The notes under the pieces: model-generated | What the model saw: only the letters and a program-made list of their open reading frames with translations | Database searches by the model: none | What the model was told of the DNA's origin: nothing | Made by a program: the position numbers and the translations under genes | From: Druceiella hillmani | Taxonomy: Eukaryota; Arthropoda; Insecta; Lepidoptera; Hepialidae | NCBI GenBank assembly: GCA_039881145.1 | Contig: JAYKKI010000007.1 | Span: 39,575,001-39,639,000 of the forward strand | Length of the DNA: 64,000 bases | Reading direction: 5' to 3' | Part shown: positions 23,350 to 37,010 of the stretch, piece after piece | Layout: each line of letters starts with the position of its first letter | Position numbering within the stretch: position 1 is the first letter of the stretch

Positions 23350-26245
23350 AGTTAGGTACCGTACTACGGTATTTATTTAATGGATCCTTGACATAATCCA
23401 AGATTGATAAAACTTCTTTAAAAATAGTTTTCGTGGCCATGATAGTTTGATAGTAATTTTTTTAAACATATTGCGCAAAAAATCTTTATGACTTCTACGC
23501 GAAGCAGCGTAGAAACAGTTCTGAGTAAATTCAGAAGTTCGACTTTGAATATAACACCCCTTCAGATGTCTACCAAAATTGTCTCAATTTACATATTTCA
23601 CTTATTTATAATAATTTTATCAGTCAACTGTACAACTTCATTTACAACTTATTACGAATAATTTTAAAGTGATGTAATTCAGCGTATTATAAATGGTCAT
23701 AGTACATATTCTCTTTGCCACATGTTTATGTCACTAACTGCGATCATATTTTTATAAATTACTATTCACTGTCTAGCTTGTATGTGTGCAATATTTTGAT
23801 ATATTACTAACTCTAAATCAACATGTAGTACTAACTTCAAATCGAGTGTAAATTTTTTATTTATAAAATAACAACATTCTAAAGTCCAAATTCTGCACCA
23901 AAACAAAAAAATGTTCTATTGTTTATCCAGACACCTTTATATATTAACCCTCCACAAGTCGGCTAATTCTTTCTGACAAAAATATTTTTATTTACGATTG
24001 TCATGTTTATCAAAGTTTTAAAAAATTAATAAAATGTCATAGAAATTTTAACGACCTTTTGAATTGTTTATTGTTTTTTTATATAATATGGGTTTAAATT
24101 CTTCTTATTCACATACCCTATTATATAAGGTACCATTGAATAAGTCTTTCGAAAATATGCCATATACACTTTTGCGATACATGGATCCGTTTAAGAAATA
24201 TTAAGAATTAAAGTGCTAATTTTTATTAGAGTTAAGTATTGTCATCTCCTGTCAACTAATTTTTGGATAGCTGAAAAGTTTTCGAAATAGTAGAACGTAT
24301 AAAGAAACTAAAAAAACAATTGTTATAGCCAAGTAAGGTCTACTAATTATATCTGTGAAAAATATAATAATATACTTATGCATTTACTTTGCATGAAATA
24401 ATATTATTTGTAAATAGTTCGATAAAATGCACGCTTAAATATTTATATACGTCTATTGAATTTACAAAACCTTTAACTCTCAATTCATTTTATTTTCCTT
24501 TTAAAGAAGACCGGATGTAAATTGCATTGCTATTTGTTTAGTTGGAATTTGTTTGAACGGCATGCCATATATCCTTTGCAGACTTACACTCGACCGATTT
24601 AAAAAGAGAGAAAGAACGTAGTAATAATTACATGGTCGAACAAAAAGGTACTACAAATAATTTATAACCGTCAGGTTACATTATGACATGTTACAATAAA
24701 TGTTGTGCATTAGTGAAAAGGTGAAGAAAATTTCTGAAAATTTGCTTGTCCCCGACCAGTAAAGCTAGTGACAGCCGGTCATCTCGTTATCAGTACGTTT
24801 ACACGGATCAGTACGTTTAAAATATCAGTAATCAAATTTCGGTTCTATTGAACACTTCAAAATTTAAACTTAAAACAGATAATTTAAATATGGAATTGGG
24901 TATTTGACTAATTTTTTTTTCTATTTCATTAATCATAATTTCAAGGTACAAGCTGATGAAGAGTGAACATTTTTTTTAATAATCTTAAAAATTTACCGAG
25001 TTATAAAAGTTTAAATTTAACCTTTAGAAAAGGACGGCAATACTGTGTTGTAAGGTCATTCTTAATATTGCGCATTATATTCTACGAGAGGAAAAGAGAC
25101 AGGGATATACTCAACTCTATTCTTATTTTCAAATTCAGAAGCCTACAACTGGCTTATTTATTGTGGGAAAAGCTTCCGGGTTCACACCGATTTTCAAAGG
25201 CGAAAATAGTCATTTTGAGGCGTGGATATCTAATTTTTAACTACGAAATATAGAATGCCACTCTCTTATAATTATACACATGTAACAATAATTATTAAAA
25301 TATGAACATTCAGGCATTTTTTTATTGATTGTTATTTTTTTTAGATAGAATTAAATCTTAACTAGATGGCCCGTGCAATTAATATGCAAATCATCGAATC
25401 GTTTATAATGTGTAAATAAGTAAGTTAAAGGTATTTTATTTAGTTAAAGAGTTTGCATATAGTAGGCTCACGCATCTAGGGTTACGTGCCCAATTTCAAG
25501 TAAAATTGTTTTATTTGTCGTAAATCATGATTAATACAAACTGTCTAGGACAATCAATATTTCATAATTTCTATAATAATTAAATAACGGGTAAAAATAT
25601 ATAATATAGTGAAAACATATTGTGAATCGATGATGCTGTTTACAATTTAAACACCTAGGAGTAATAATATATACGATAGTAAGGTACAACTTTCATTAAA
25701 TATAAGAAAAAAAATAATAAATATTACATACACACATCCAACCATGTATAATTTTAGAATATATTTGAGTTATTTTTTTACTAATAATTAATATAGAATT
25801 GTCCATATCTATTCAATCTATCTTATCATAACAGTTTGTGGACAGATATAATTTCGTATCCAGCGAGCAAGTTCTTTCAATATCATAAACTATAGTATTA
25901 CAATGCTAATATTTATTAATCAATATTCTCAAGCAAAAACTAAACTTAAATAAAAATAAATTACAGTATTATTATAAGCAAAATATAAATAGCTTACTTC
26001 GTAACTCTTAGAGTTAATTATAAAAATATTTATATGAAAATATATACAATATATACAACATTAAAAAATCCTGGAATATAACTCAAATCAAAATTGCAAA
26101 CAAAGAAATTATCAGATGTCATTCTTCTTTATTACATATTAATTACATTTGAATGAAGAAATTAAAGTTATTTCAGCCTTTGTGATTCAAACAAAAACAC
26201 ACCAAACAATCGATAAGTTTCTTAGATCATTTAATCAATTTTTAA
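23350..26245. other. Non-coding stretch of unit A
   Basis: No gene is recognised. The stretches 23,680-23,740, 24,500-24,680, 25,160-25,280 and 26,070-26,160 align with 54,190-54,245, 57,170-57,350, 57,565-57,690 and 58,185-58,260. The open frame at 24,963-25,253 (96 codons, no standard start) overlaps a conserved block, but its unit-B counterpart has stops, so coding is not supported. Confidence 0.45.
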
Positions 26246-26249
26246 GGAC

Positions 26250-26400
26250 CTACACCTCAAAAGGAAAAACAAAACCATGATGAGATCGCTCACATGTCTA
26301 TTTCTCTGTCTGTATGTTAAAGTAGATTTTCTCAGAATTTATTAGACATAGAAATTTGTAATTTGGTACAGTGGCAGGTCATAATAACCCGTGTATTTTT
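26250..26400 (+). repeat. GGAACC-type dispersed repeat, decayed copy
   Basis: CACCTCAAAAGGAAAAAC, then TCTATTTCTCTGTCTGTATG, a TTTCTCAG block, and AAATTTGTAATTTGGTACAG. The same ordered motifs occur at 52,636-52,830 in better condition, and a matching decayed copy lies near 58,330-58,460. The family is one I know from lepidopteran intergenic DNA (CCTCAAAAGG...CGGAACCCTTAT...GTCTGTCTGTC). Confidence 0.55.
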
Positions 26401-26539
26401 CAATATATATATTAAAACATTTTTGGAGTGATTTTAGTAGAGACGAATGAAAAGTATTTCGTTTCAGAGCATTATTTGCAAAGAATACGAAAATATAATT
26501 TCAGAATGTTAAATATCAAGTAAGTCATGTCTCCAGGGA

Positions 26540-29500
26540 TATGTCCGAAAATATAAAAAAATGTATTCCATTCCCCCTATTTTTGAAAGTATTAAACAAA
26601 AAAACCATCAAAAAACATAGTGAATCTGACTGACGTGGTTGAATTTGACTAGAATATTACGAGAGAACTAAAACGATTACACTATGTTATATAGTTTTTT
26701 GGAAATTACTAGATAATTAACACTGTTAAAAATAATATTAACATTTATAAATAATTTAATAGAAACACTAAACCCTAAAATATTTATATTATTATATAAA
26801 TATCCAATTAGTATGTATTCTACTCGTATATAGCAGTCTTCCTTTTAAATAAAATGATTAATTTCAAGATGAACTCTTGATGAAAATATTATACGAGTTA
26901 TTAACGAAATATTAATGCCAGTTATTATATTGGTATACAAGATTTATGTTACAAGAATGCCAATATGCGATACATAGATGCAAATACATGGTCAGAAATA
27001 ATAGATTCTACGTTTTATTTTCCAGATTAGTAAAATAACCGATTTGTTCCCCCTAACTACAACCGATTTGTTCCAACTACTAGTATACGAAGGAAGCGAG
27101 GGAAATATTGGTCAAGAGATATTAAGCGAAATCTGTTAAAATATCTGCCTGTTATAGAATACTTGCTTACACAAGTGGGTTACAAGTAATTGGAGACCTA
27201 ACCGTGATATGGTTTCGATTCCTCGAGGAAATAAAGTTGCATGAATTTTGAAGACAGTTTTTGATAGTTTACATGGTTGTTGATCACAGTTTTCCAAAGT
27301 GAGGTGAACTCTTCCAGTTGTGAAATAAACTTTCAGCAGAATTTCGATCCAATTAGCAACTTTCTCGATAAGTTCAAATATGAGCACACGTAATACAATT
27401 TTCCACTATAAGAAAAATTTCATCTCACGTTGTTGGTGAATGAGGGTTGTACTTGAATGTTCCAAACTTGTTGACGTAGACTTCATAAATCATTAATTTA
27501 ATAAAAAATAAAATACTTTGCTTTTTTCAGTCAATCCTTACTCTTTGCAAATCTAAATTTACTAAGTAAACGTAAAGTTAAATAAGTTATGACAAGTTCC
27601 GTATTTTTTAAAATATTACCAATTAACATTCATAGAATGAAAATAAAAATATTCTACGAAATATAAACTACATAATCAAAAATATATTTAACAGATATCG
27701 GTATTGATTAATAATGAATATGAATAAGTTACATTTTATATCTTTATATTGTCTATTTAAAGTTTGCATTAAAACTGAAAATCAAACAAATATTTATTTA
27801 ATGATCACGAATAAACATATAGACCGACGAACATTTTAGAGAATATATTTTTTAATCTGCTCTTTTTAAAATTTGTATTTCGTGAAAATTATTGACATTC
27901 TTATAAATATTAAACAAAGCATTTCATATTGTTTTAATGCTTACGCTTAATATATTTACGTTAATACGCTTAGGCAGTAAAAATAAATGAGTGCTCCTAC
28001 TCGCACGAAAATGCCAAAATCATGAAAAAAATCTGGAGATTACACTTTTCAAAATGTTAATTTAACTTTTATTATTTACCTTTTTATTCCTAAGTCTTCT
28101 TCGTCCGTAACATTGTGATGGTATTATAGCTAAACAAAATAAATGCGTTCATTTAAAAAAATACTAAAGAAGAATGAATCCAACGTGTTACTCGGTAATT
28201 CTGATAGAAACAAAAGTATATCCAAAAAAAGAGTAATAAAGGTATTTCAAAATACTTACATATTATAATATAAATCTTTATATATTATAAAATCATAATT
28301 CAATTTAGTAAAAAAATCTATCAAATTTCAAGCAATTATTTATGCAATGACGTAATAAAGTCTTTGTAATCGCACAAACGTTCACTTAGGTTTTTCAATA
28401 AATTTTATTTAGGTTTCATACTTATATTCATTGTTTCATATTAAATATGTTATTTTACAATTGAAATAAAATGTTGTATTCTATATAAGGCATATTAATT
28501 CAGTAATTCAATTTTAATTGTTTTATGTAAAATTACTATTTTGTAATGTCGCCAATTTTGTCATATTTGCAGTACTGGATGCATAGATCTAGAAGTCGGA
28601 TACCATTTGATATTTTTATTTAACTTTCTTATCATCGATCACACACTAAACTAAAAGTCATAATCTATGCTAAATTATAAAATTATTCTTATTTATACTT
28701 CTGTATTGTGATATATATGAAAATGTTTTGTTACAGAAAAATTAAAAGATTCTCTGTACCAAATTATTATCAACATAGTTATTGAGCAATTTTGTAGTTT
28801 TGAGCGAAATGTGTAATGAAAAGCAACTTTCACCTTAATAGCCACAAAGAGATATAGACGATCGTACGAAGACGATATTAACGGATAAATAATAAGGAAA
28901 GTGGTTACTAGAATATCGGTATTCTCATAAAAACGTCAAATTATTTCGATATCGAATGACAAAAAAATAAGGAATGGTCCCTACAAATTCAAATCATGAT
29001 TACATTTAATAACAAAAGTGTTACAAGAGATGTATAACGGAAGTTTATATATAAACGTGAAATTGAAACTTGGGTGAAAACTTAAACCCAGAATTTGTAC
29101 ATAAAGAAAGTACACCGACATAAATATTTAAAAATAGACTGCATAATTAAATTATTTGAATAATTACGCATAGAAAATAAAACACAAATCATTAAAATGA
29201 GAAATATTTCCTGTATCTTGCTTATTTATGTGGATAATTAAATAAGAATAGCACATCCGAAGAAAAAGTATCATATGGGTTTGATGAATTTATTTTTCAT
29301 AAAGTTAAAGTATTGCTTTTTTCTGTCTTCTAACACATATGTCTAACGATAACATAACGACAGACAAATATTGTTTCTACTAAATGCAAACAGCTGCATA
29401 CACATTAATGCGTTCATTAGAGAGTCGCGTGTGACTGAAAATTAAAAAGTGCATACAAATAGAATAAGAATAAAAAACTGGATCATGACTTTTATTCACA

Positions 29501-31230
29501 TAATGAAGTCGGCTACATATGATCAGTAGAGGACCTCTCAATTTTTTTCTAAGCAGAAATATAAACTTTTCCAACTTTACCATCCAACACAGGGAATACA
29601 TAAACTAAAGTACATTCACTGGCATAAAATAAATGCTCGTTTAACACAGTGGAAATCAAAATTTGAATCGAAGTAATTTTCATTTCCAGTAAATATTAAT
29701 TAAATTTTAAGGAACAGTTTAAACTTTTGCAGCTATTACAACAATGAAGTTTCCACAGTTTTACAGAACTGTAAGTACAAGTCTAGCAGAGTTGTAGATT
29801 TTCTAATTTAAAAACTTGTTTTATTATGGTTTCTAAAGTTTGTATGATTTCTAAGTATTACCTTTTGGTTTATACAAAATATTATAATTCACTTGCCCAT
29901 ATAACCAGAAACACAAATTTTAAGCATATGATTTTCTCTATGATATGGAAGTTCAATTTTACTAAATTTCTCTATACTATCTCTCTATATAAATATATAT
30001 GTTCAGAAATACGTATCTATTGTCAATCTCGGATATTTTTCACTAATTAAATAAACAGAGTGTTGAAACTCACTTTACGCCTTATATTATACACCACAGA
30101 TTCGTTTCAAAAGTGACATGTTACAGTGAGAGGTTACACCTCCGTGTACATATCGCCAAAAGGAAACAATAAAAAAATCTGCTATTGCATATAATTAATG
30201 AAAATATTATATTTTATTAAAAAACATGCTAAATAATGTGTGGAAAAACCAAAAATGCCTTAATGTATTCCAGACATATTCCTATTTAGCATATACAACT
30301 TGATATATTCATTTTTCACTAACTCGTGAGTAGTCAAAGAAAAACATCTTGTTACTGAGATTAATAGTTTCTGGACATCATTGATAGTTTCTGAAGAACA
30401 TACAGTTTAATTAATCTTTTCCTTCCAATTAAGCAAAGAGAGTTTCTATAATTTTAACAAACGTATTTTGTTTGCAACATCTATAACTTTAGTAAATTTT
30501 GCAAATTGACTAAAGTTACAGAGTTTACTAACGTCAACTTTGCAAGTTGACTTTAATAAACTCGCATTAAATAGCAAAAATTATGACTTTATGCAGTGAA
30601 CGTACCGAAGCAATGACTTTGTAAATATATTTTACCGAAGGTGAATCAAGAGACTACTCTTCGATCACGTGCTGTATTACAGGCACTGTCGAGCTCTATT
30701 GGCTGAGTATTTATTAATGTAAGTAACACAAAAAAATTAAATATTTACATTAGCGCGTTGTAAGAGAATTATGTTGGCTCTTCGTATTCGTAAAGCAATA
30801 AATGAATCAAATCAAAAGAATCCCATGAAAATGTTTCCTTTGTGCTCCTTTCTTTACTAAAAAGTATTTTCTTTTCCTACATGCATGTTATTTTGTATTA
30901 AAAATATTGAAAATAAATTTTACACAAATTACTCTAATTTTGTTCTTTATTATGAATAAAAAAACAAATAATATAGGACATTAGTAAAATACATTAATAA
31001 ATTTTTCAGCAATTAATTAAAATAATGAATAATATTTTCAAATTCTATTTAAATTATAACGACAATTTTTTTTATATAAATAAATTATTTTTTATTAGCG
31101 CTAAATTTTCTGATCTATACATTTATATATTACTCATGAGAATCCAAAATAGTACTATTTAAAAAATAAACAAGCTAAACTTGAAACGATGCACAGTAAA
31201 TTAGCATTTTAAATCAGCACCAGACTATGT
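26540..31230. other. Non-coding stretch, end of unit A and start of unit B
   Basis: No gene is recognised. From 26,990 the sequence repeats unit A from 688 onward, and shared blocks are listed under unit A. A 22-24-bp duplication (AACCGATTTGTTCC twice) lies at 27,038-27,080. A hairpin GTCAACTT / AAGTTGAC lies at about 30,533-30,552, near a second inverted pair, AACTTTAGT / ACTAAAGTT. Confidence 0.45.
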
Positions 31231-31240
31231 AATTATTATT

Positions 31241-31274
31241 TTCCTTCTTGAGTCAATCCTTGACTCAAAAGGAA
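31241..31274. other. Hairpin
   Basis: TTCCTTCTTGAGTCAA is followed after 3 bases by TTGACTCAAAAGGAA. The stem is about 15 bp with a single-base bulge. It lies directly beside the retrotransposon fragment at 31.3 kb and may belong to the same insertion. Confidence 0.65.
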
Positions 31275-31303
31275 GGGACTTTTAAGGATCGTCTCTAACC
31301 TTT

Positions 31304-31449
31304 TTATAAAACCTTCTCTTTGATGATGTTCCCCTTGTTTTCGGTTTTGTGTTGGATGTCATCTAACGGAGTGCCAAGCATTTCTCGAATCTGGTTCATT
31401 CAGCGTCTAGAGCGTGGTCCTCCCGGTTTCCGTCCTTCACTTATGTCGA
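31304..31449 (-). pseudogene. C-terminal end of a non-LTR retrotransposon ORF2 (dead)
   Basis: The minus-strand translation reads GRKPGGPRSRR, an in-frame TGA where the family usually has Trp, then MNQIREMLGTPLDD and about 20 more residues to a TAA stop. The pattern Gly-Arg-Pro-Arg-x-Arg-Trp-x-x-x-Ile-Arg near the protein end, after the reverse transcriptase, is typical of many LINE ORF2 proteins of insects. Only about 48 codons remain. The patch is G+C-richer than its surroundings. The clade cannot be fixed from so short a piece. No reverse transcriptase motif was found next to it. Confidence 0.6.
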
Positions 31450-31459
31450 TAACCATGAT

Positions 31460-31970
31460 TGTAAAATAAGAGTAAAAGTTGTATTACGAAAATGCAGAAA
31501 AATTCTTCAGTAATATTATAAGGGGAATATCGTTCTCAACATACAAACCTAACAACAAAAACATATCAACAAAACTTATTTGATATGTTGCCAAAAAAGT
31601 TGCTTCCATTTCTTCGACGATTCAATAACAAAACTTATTGATCGACAGTAAACCCAAAATTCTTAGTAACTGTCACTATATTAGACGCCATGCAAACTAA
31701 TTAGATATCAATTACGTAATATTAAAAATAGTATCGAATTGGGTAATATTACCTAAATTATAGAATAATGAATAACCGATTGATGAAAAATATATGGCCT
31801 TACTTTTCCACAAACGTTTTCAACTAGAGATTTGTAATGAAGGGAAATATCTATTTTTTAAAACTCAGGAAAACAGCGCAGGCTCTGAAAGTATTTAAAG
31901 GAATTATCTATATGGAGGAACCAAGTCAAAGATATATGTGAATGGAAACCGTAGTGGGGCGCTTGACTCA
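31460..31970. other. Non-coding flank of core copy 5
   Basis: No gene is seen. From about 31,858 the sequence (AACTCAGGAAAACAGCGCAG...) matches 4,710 onward in A and 62,825 onward in C, including GACATATGTAAATGAA-like and GGGGCGCTTGACTC-like blocks directly upstream of the core. Confidence 0.55.
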
Positions 31971-31975
31971 TGTTG

Positions 31976-32098
31976 TATTCACGTCACGTAAATGAGAAGT
32001 CGGAGGTTCAACAGCGGGTCGACCTTTTAAAAATGCTGTTAAAACATCGCGCTTGGCTATGCATGTATTCTCATTACGTATCTAGTGAGTTCACGTGC
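31976..32098 (+). repeat. Conserved core repeat, copy 5 (plus)
   Basis: TATTCACGTCACGTAAATG, GAAGTCGGAGG, GGTCGACCTTTTAAAAATGC, CATCGCGCTTGGCTATGCAT, then TACGTATCTAGTGAGTTCAC. Well preserved. It is the unit-B partner of copy 1 and the unit-C copy 10. A 69-codon frame across it is a by-product and is not kept in the partners. Confidence 0.8.
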
Positions 32099-32312
32099 AC
32101 CACGTACGCCTTGATGCCTTTACAAGTCAGTTTTTATTTTTTACTTACTTTTCTACACGAAAGAAACGAAAGGGGATGAAATAACTTCACATATTCGTAA
32201 TGACTGTATATTATTTGTAACATTTAAAAGACGTTGTTTAGCTCTAGATGCCCATATTAAAATTTTGTGCAGTCATTCAATTTGTAATTGAATATATACA
32301 TTGGGCAGCGGC

Positions 32313-33491
<1,179 letters not shown>

Positions 33492-34138
33492 ATATTTCAA
33501 ATTCCGTTAAATTTTAGGATCCTTTTCGCCAAAAATTTTATTTTCAAAAAAGAACAATTTTTTTGTAATATAATAAATATTTTATAACTTTTGCAAATAT
33601 ACCTTTATGCCTAGTTATATAAAACTATGGGCTCATTTATGGTATTAAAATACAAAATTTAAAGTAATTCAGCTAACGAAAGTAGTTATAAACGCTAGTT
33701 GAGGACTCAAATCAGTAGTCGCGACCGGATTTCCGTGATCTTGATAGCATTAGGAAACTTGAATAAGGCCTAGGTCATTATAGACAATAGAAATTATATA
33801 AGTAATATGAGGCATCCGCTGCGCTTGAGGTATTTGAGGTCTTTAATGGCCGCTTACAAGAAGGCCATTTTCCGGCCTTCATCTAAGGGATTTTCTTTAT
33901 CAATATTTTTCCTTTTCTTCACAGTTCTTAAAATTCTTTATGTTAAGTTGGACATCAGTTAAGTTATTTTTTTTAACAAAACATCATTAACACAACAAAA
34001 CATCGTTAAACATCGTAAACATCATTAAAAGATAATTTAACAATATAACTTTTTACTTATGAGATACTCTTTTCCGAACCTTAATCAATAGATGAGGAAC
34101 TTCGATGCATCCCCTTCAAAAGAAATCAATATTGTACC

Positions 34139-34246
34139 CTACGAACTCATTAGATATGCCAAGAGAATATACATGGAAACAAGCACGATGGCTCACTAGT
34201 ATTTTTAAAAGTTCGTAGTTGAAATCCCTGAGATTTCACTTCAATG
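34139..34246 (-). repeat. Conserved core repeat, copy 6 (minus)
   Basis: This is the unit-B partner of copy 2. Minus strand: GCATTGAAGTGAAATCTCAG, GGGATTTCAACTACGAAC, TTTTAAAAATACTAGTGAGC, CATCGTGCTTG, ATATCTAATGAGTTCGTAGG. The CACGTCACGTAA box is eroded here by a deletion, while the distal part and flank (AATCAATATTGTACCC) stay close to copy 2. Confidence 0.7.
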
Positions 34247-34249
34247 CAC

Positions 34250-36050
34250 TACAGATTTAGCGCCTTAACAGTGCAATTATTTACATACATATATGTGTCA
34301 TTTCATTTCCCTATGTGCATAATATTTTAGACATAAAGTCTGTAAAGATTCGCATACATTGATGATGGCGTATTGAAACTTCATTCAGAACACATATGAT
34401 TTTATTTTAAAGCAATTGTATATTATTGATATTAATTAATGAGGAGAGGGCGAACTTCCGACATACTGTTAGAATAATATATCAACATATTTATCTCTTG
34501 AGAAATGTCATATTTATCTTTATATTATTCAATTTCTTTTTATAATGCTACATCTGATTTCATCAACGTTTTTGATGATGAGTGACCAACGGCTTTTTTA
34601 TAATAAATAATGTCAATAAGGATAATCGATTAAAGTACTATTACTATGATGCATTATGAGGATAAATATACTTTGAAATTTCTATTTAAAAAAAATCCAT
34701 TCGTAAATATGTGTAAAAATAGATATGTTCGAAACTAGATATTGATTGAAACTTGGATCTGTTGGATAATCGACACAGAAAGTGTGCAGGTACTCTCCAA
34801 AATTTCACTAATAAATATTCATTTTACAAATTTTGTAGACAAATTTTTCATGTAAATTCCGGACAAAAAGTATTTGATGTACAAGTGTTTAACTTCAATT
34901 CAAAATCTACCTCAATTTTTTTATAACTTGATACACAAAAAGTAGCAAAAAGGAATTGAACAGAACTTGAATAATCCATGTAAAATTTATTTTATGATTG
35001 GCAAAATTTTGTATTAAATGTTTGCATCTATTTGAAAATAAAAAACATGGCGCACACCAGACAATAAAATATCTCAATTGAAAAAAATGCAAATTATTAA
35101 TATAACAAAAACTGCTTTGTGCAACTAGTATTTCTTATTTCATTCTAAATCTTAATTTAATATAAAATTTATCATACTAGTGTAATGAAAAAGAAAATTT
35201 TGTTTGTTTTTAAGGTTTATTATAAAAACTATTTGTCCAATTGAATTTTGCCATCATTTAGTTAATAATATCATGGATATACACATAGAGTGACAATGTG
35301 CAGATACGATTTCAGTGAAAGGAGTCGAAGTGAACCGGGTTTATCTTTTAGTTATACTTTGAAGCTTTTGTGGCCACATTAAAATAATATACGAAAATAT
35401 TGTTGTCAACATAACAATAAACAGAGACGATCAACCGTATATTTTGTTAATTATCCCAAATTGACTGTTATGATCAATTTCCTGTTACAAAATCAGACTT
35501 TAGAAGTACCTTTATATTAAATAAATCAAACCGTTACAGTTACATTGAAACGACGTTTAGAAGAAGTGAATACAAATATGAAATCTATCAAACAATTTTA
35601 GCATCTACACGGCCAATTGCAGTAAGCAGATACTACAGGCTGGCCGATACTGATATGTAACGGGTCGAGCCGGGCTCCTTTCTTTTAAGAATCAAATATT
35701 GCGTAATGTACTTTATTCTCATTTTTGCCTCCAAAATTGTTAACTGGAACTTTTAGCAAATATATTTCGCTATATTTTAAACAACCGTTTTACATAATTT
35801 AAGCTAGAGCTGCGAATGAATCAATTGTCAGGCGTGGGACTTTTTAATTAAATATTAATTACCTTTTCTCCCTTTGAACATGACCGCACGAAAAGAAAGA
35901 ACTTGCGTCTATTTGCATTGAATTAATTTGTCCCCCACATAACGCTTTTGAGGTTACTGTTACTGGCGTTTTTTCTATCTCCCTACCTTACAAAAACCTC
36001 AAGTTTTATGTCAGTCACATACAGGTATTTTGAGATTTATATAAACTGCC
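34250..36050. other. Non-coding stretch of unit B
   Basis: No gene is seen. It matches unit A 7,150-9,240 in several blocks (34,250-34,370; 34,715-34,750; 35,180-35,400; 35,780-35,870). Confidence 0.5.
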
Positions 36051-36230
36051 ACATAGTATGTTGGGTTGATCACCAAGCTGCGCTGCCATAGGCCATATGG
36101 CCTATGGCAGCGCGGCGAACAGCGATTACCCGGGTTTCATGCTCAAAAGCTTGTCGAACGGAGCTGGACTGGCGTCCAGCCGTCATGTGCATAAATTAGG
36201 TACGTCGAAGTGGATAAATAAATAATTTCA
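36051..36230 (+). mobile_element. SINE-like element 1, carrying a 34-bp palindrome
   Basis: It shares with the element at 54,450 an opening GTTGGGTTGATCACCAAG, a box-B-like ACCCGGGTTT-x-ATG stretch, and GTCGAACGGAGCTGGACTGG, ending in an (ATAA)n-like tail. The order (pol III box-like head, short body, AT-rich tail) fits a tRNA-derived SINE. Box B is degraded here. The element is inserted 290 bp upstream of the conserved island and is absent from the matching place in unit A. Confidence 0.55.
36080..36113. other. Perfect 34-bp palindrome
   Basis: The left half GCGCTGCCATAGGCCAT is followed without spacer by its exact reverse complement. Beyond that, one mismatch and two more paired bases extend it to 40 bp. 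No other inverted repeat in the window is so long and spacer-free. It sits where the tRNA-like head of the SINE would be. Confidence 0.95.
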
Positions 36231-36342
36231 ATGCATTTTAATTGAAAATGTTCTTTCCATTAAGTACGGGAAATTCAGATGACTTCACTGAAACCTGTTT
36301 AAATAATATGTGCATGCAGCTAAGAGCTTTAAACTGTCACTG

Positions 36343-36570
36343 AAGCTTGAAAATGTAATAGTAGCTTTCCGCGGTGAACGCATTGCGGTCACGTTTGCGG
36401 GAATATGACAAGCACAATGCGGGTCAAGAGACCACTCGTTCTCCCGTCACGCTGCATGAATCGACAAGACTGCACGCTCTCGCGGACTTCCCTCATTTTA
36501 AGTATTTTATTTTCGCTTTTTCTCTTGCCACATATGCTCTTTCTTTCCTGTATTTAGAATGAAAACGGAC
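36343..36570 (+). other. Conserved G+C-rich island, copy B
   Basis: Partner of 10,594-10,840. It contains the same 35-bp identical run (36,375-36,409) within a block of about 89% identity. In this copy the frame from 36,378 stays open through the block, and the ATG present in unit A at 10,624 is GTG here (36,374). Flanks on both sides diverge quickly. Function is unknown; see the findings. Confidence 0.55.
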
Positions 36571-36574
36571 TAAT

Positions 36575-37010
36575 ATTAGATTTAACACATACCGCAATTC
36601 CATTAATTTTATATTCATAAAAAGTTAACTTTATAAATTGGGAAACATTTGTCTGATACTATTTAGTACACGCCAGAAATATTAAATTAAATTCACACGC
36701 AATTTGGCGTAATAACTTAACATGCAGTTTGCTAATATCCTTTATCTGAATATTTAAATATTTAACGTTTTCATACGCCGTGATTCATTTGAGTTTCGTA
36801 CCTGAGAGATAATAAAGAACACTTACTACGAAATTTCTTTTTGTCTGTCTGTCACGGTGGTCTGCATTCCATATCGTCTACAATTGATATTTAATTGTAA
36901 TTTGGCACAGCTATAAAAACTGTTTGCACTAATGTATTAAAATAATTTTTGACATAGTTATATAATATTGTACCGCACTAAGTGATAATTTTATGTCTGT
37001 TGGATGTACA
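36575..37010. other. Non-coding stretch before the mariner-type element
   Basis: No gene is seen. A CTGTCTGTCTGTC run with a later TAATTTGGCACAGC at 36,840-36,915 resembles the central part of the GGAACC-type repeat and may be a small remnant of it. Confidence 0.4.
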
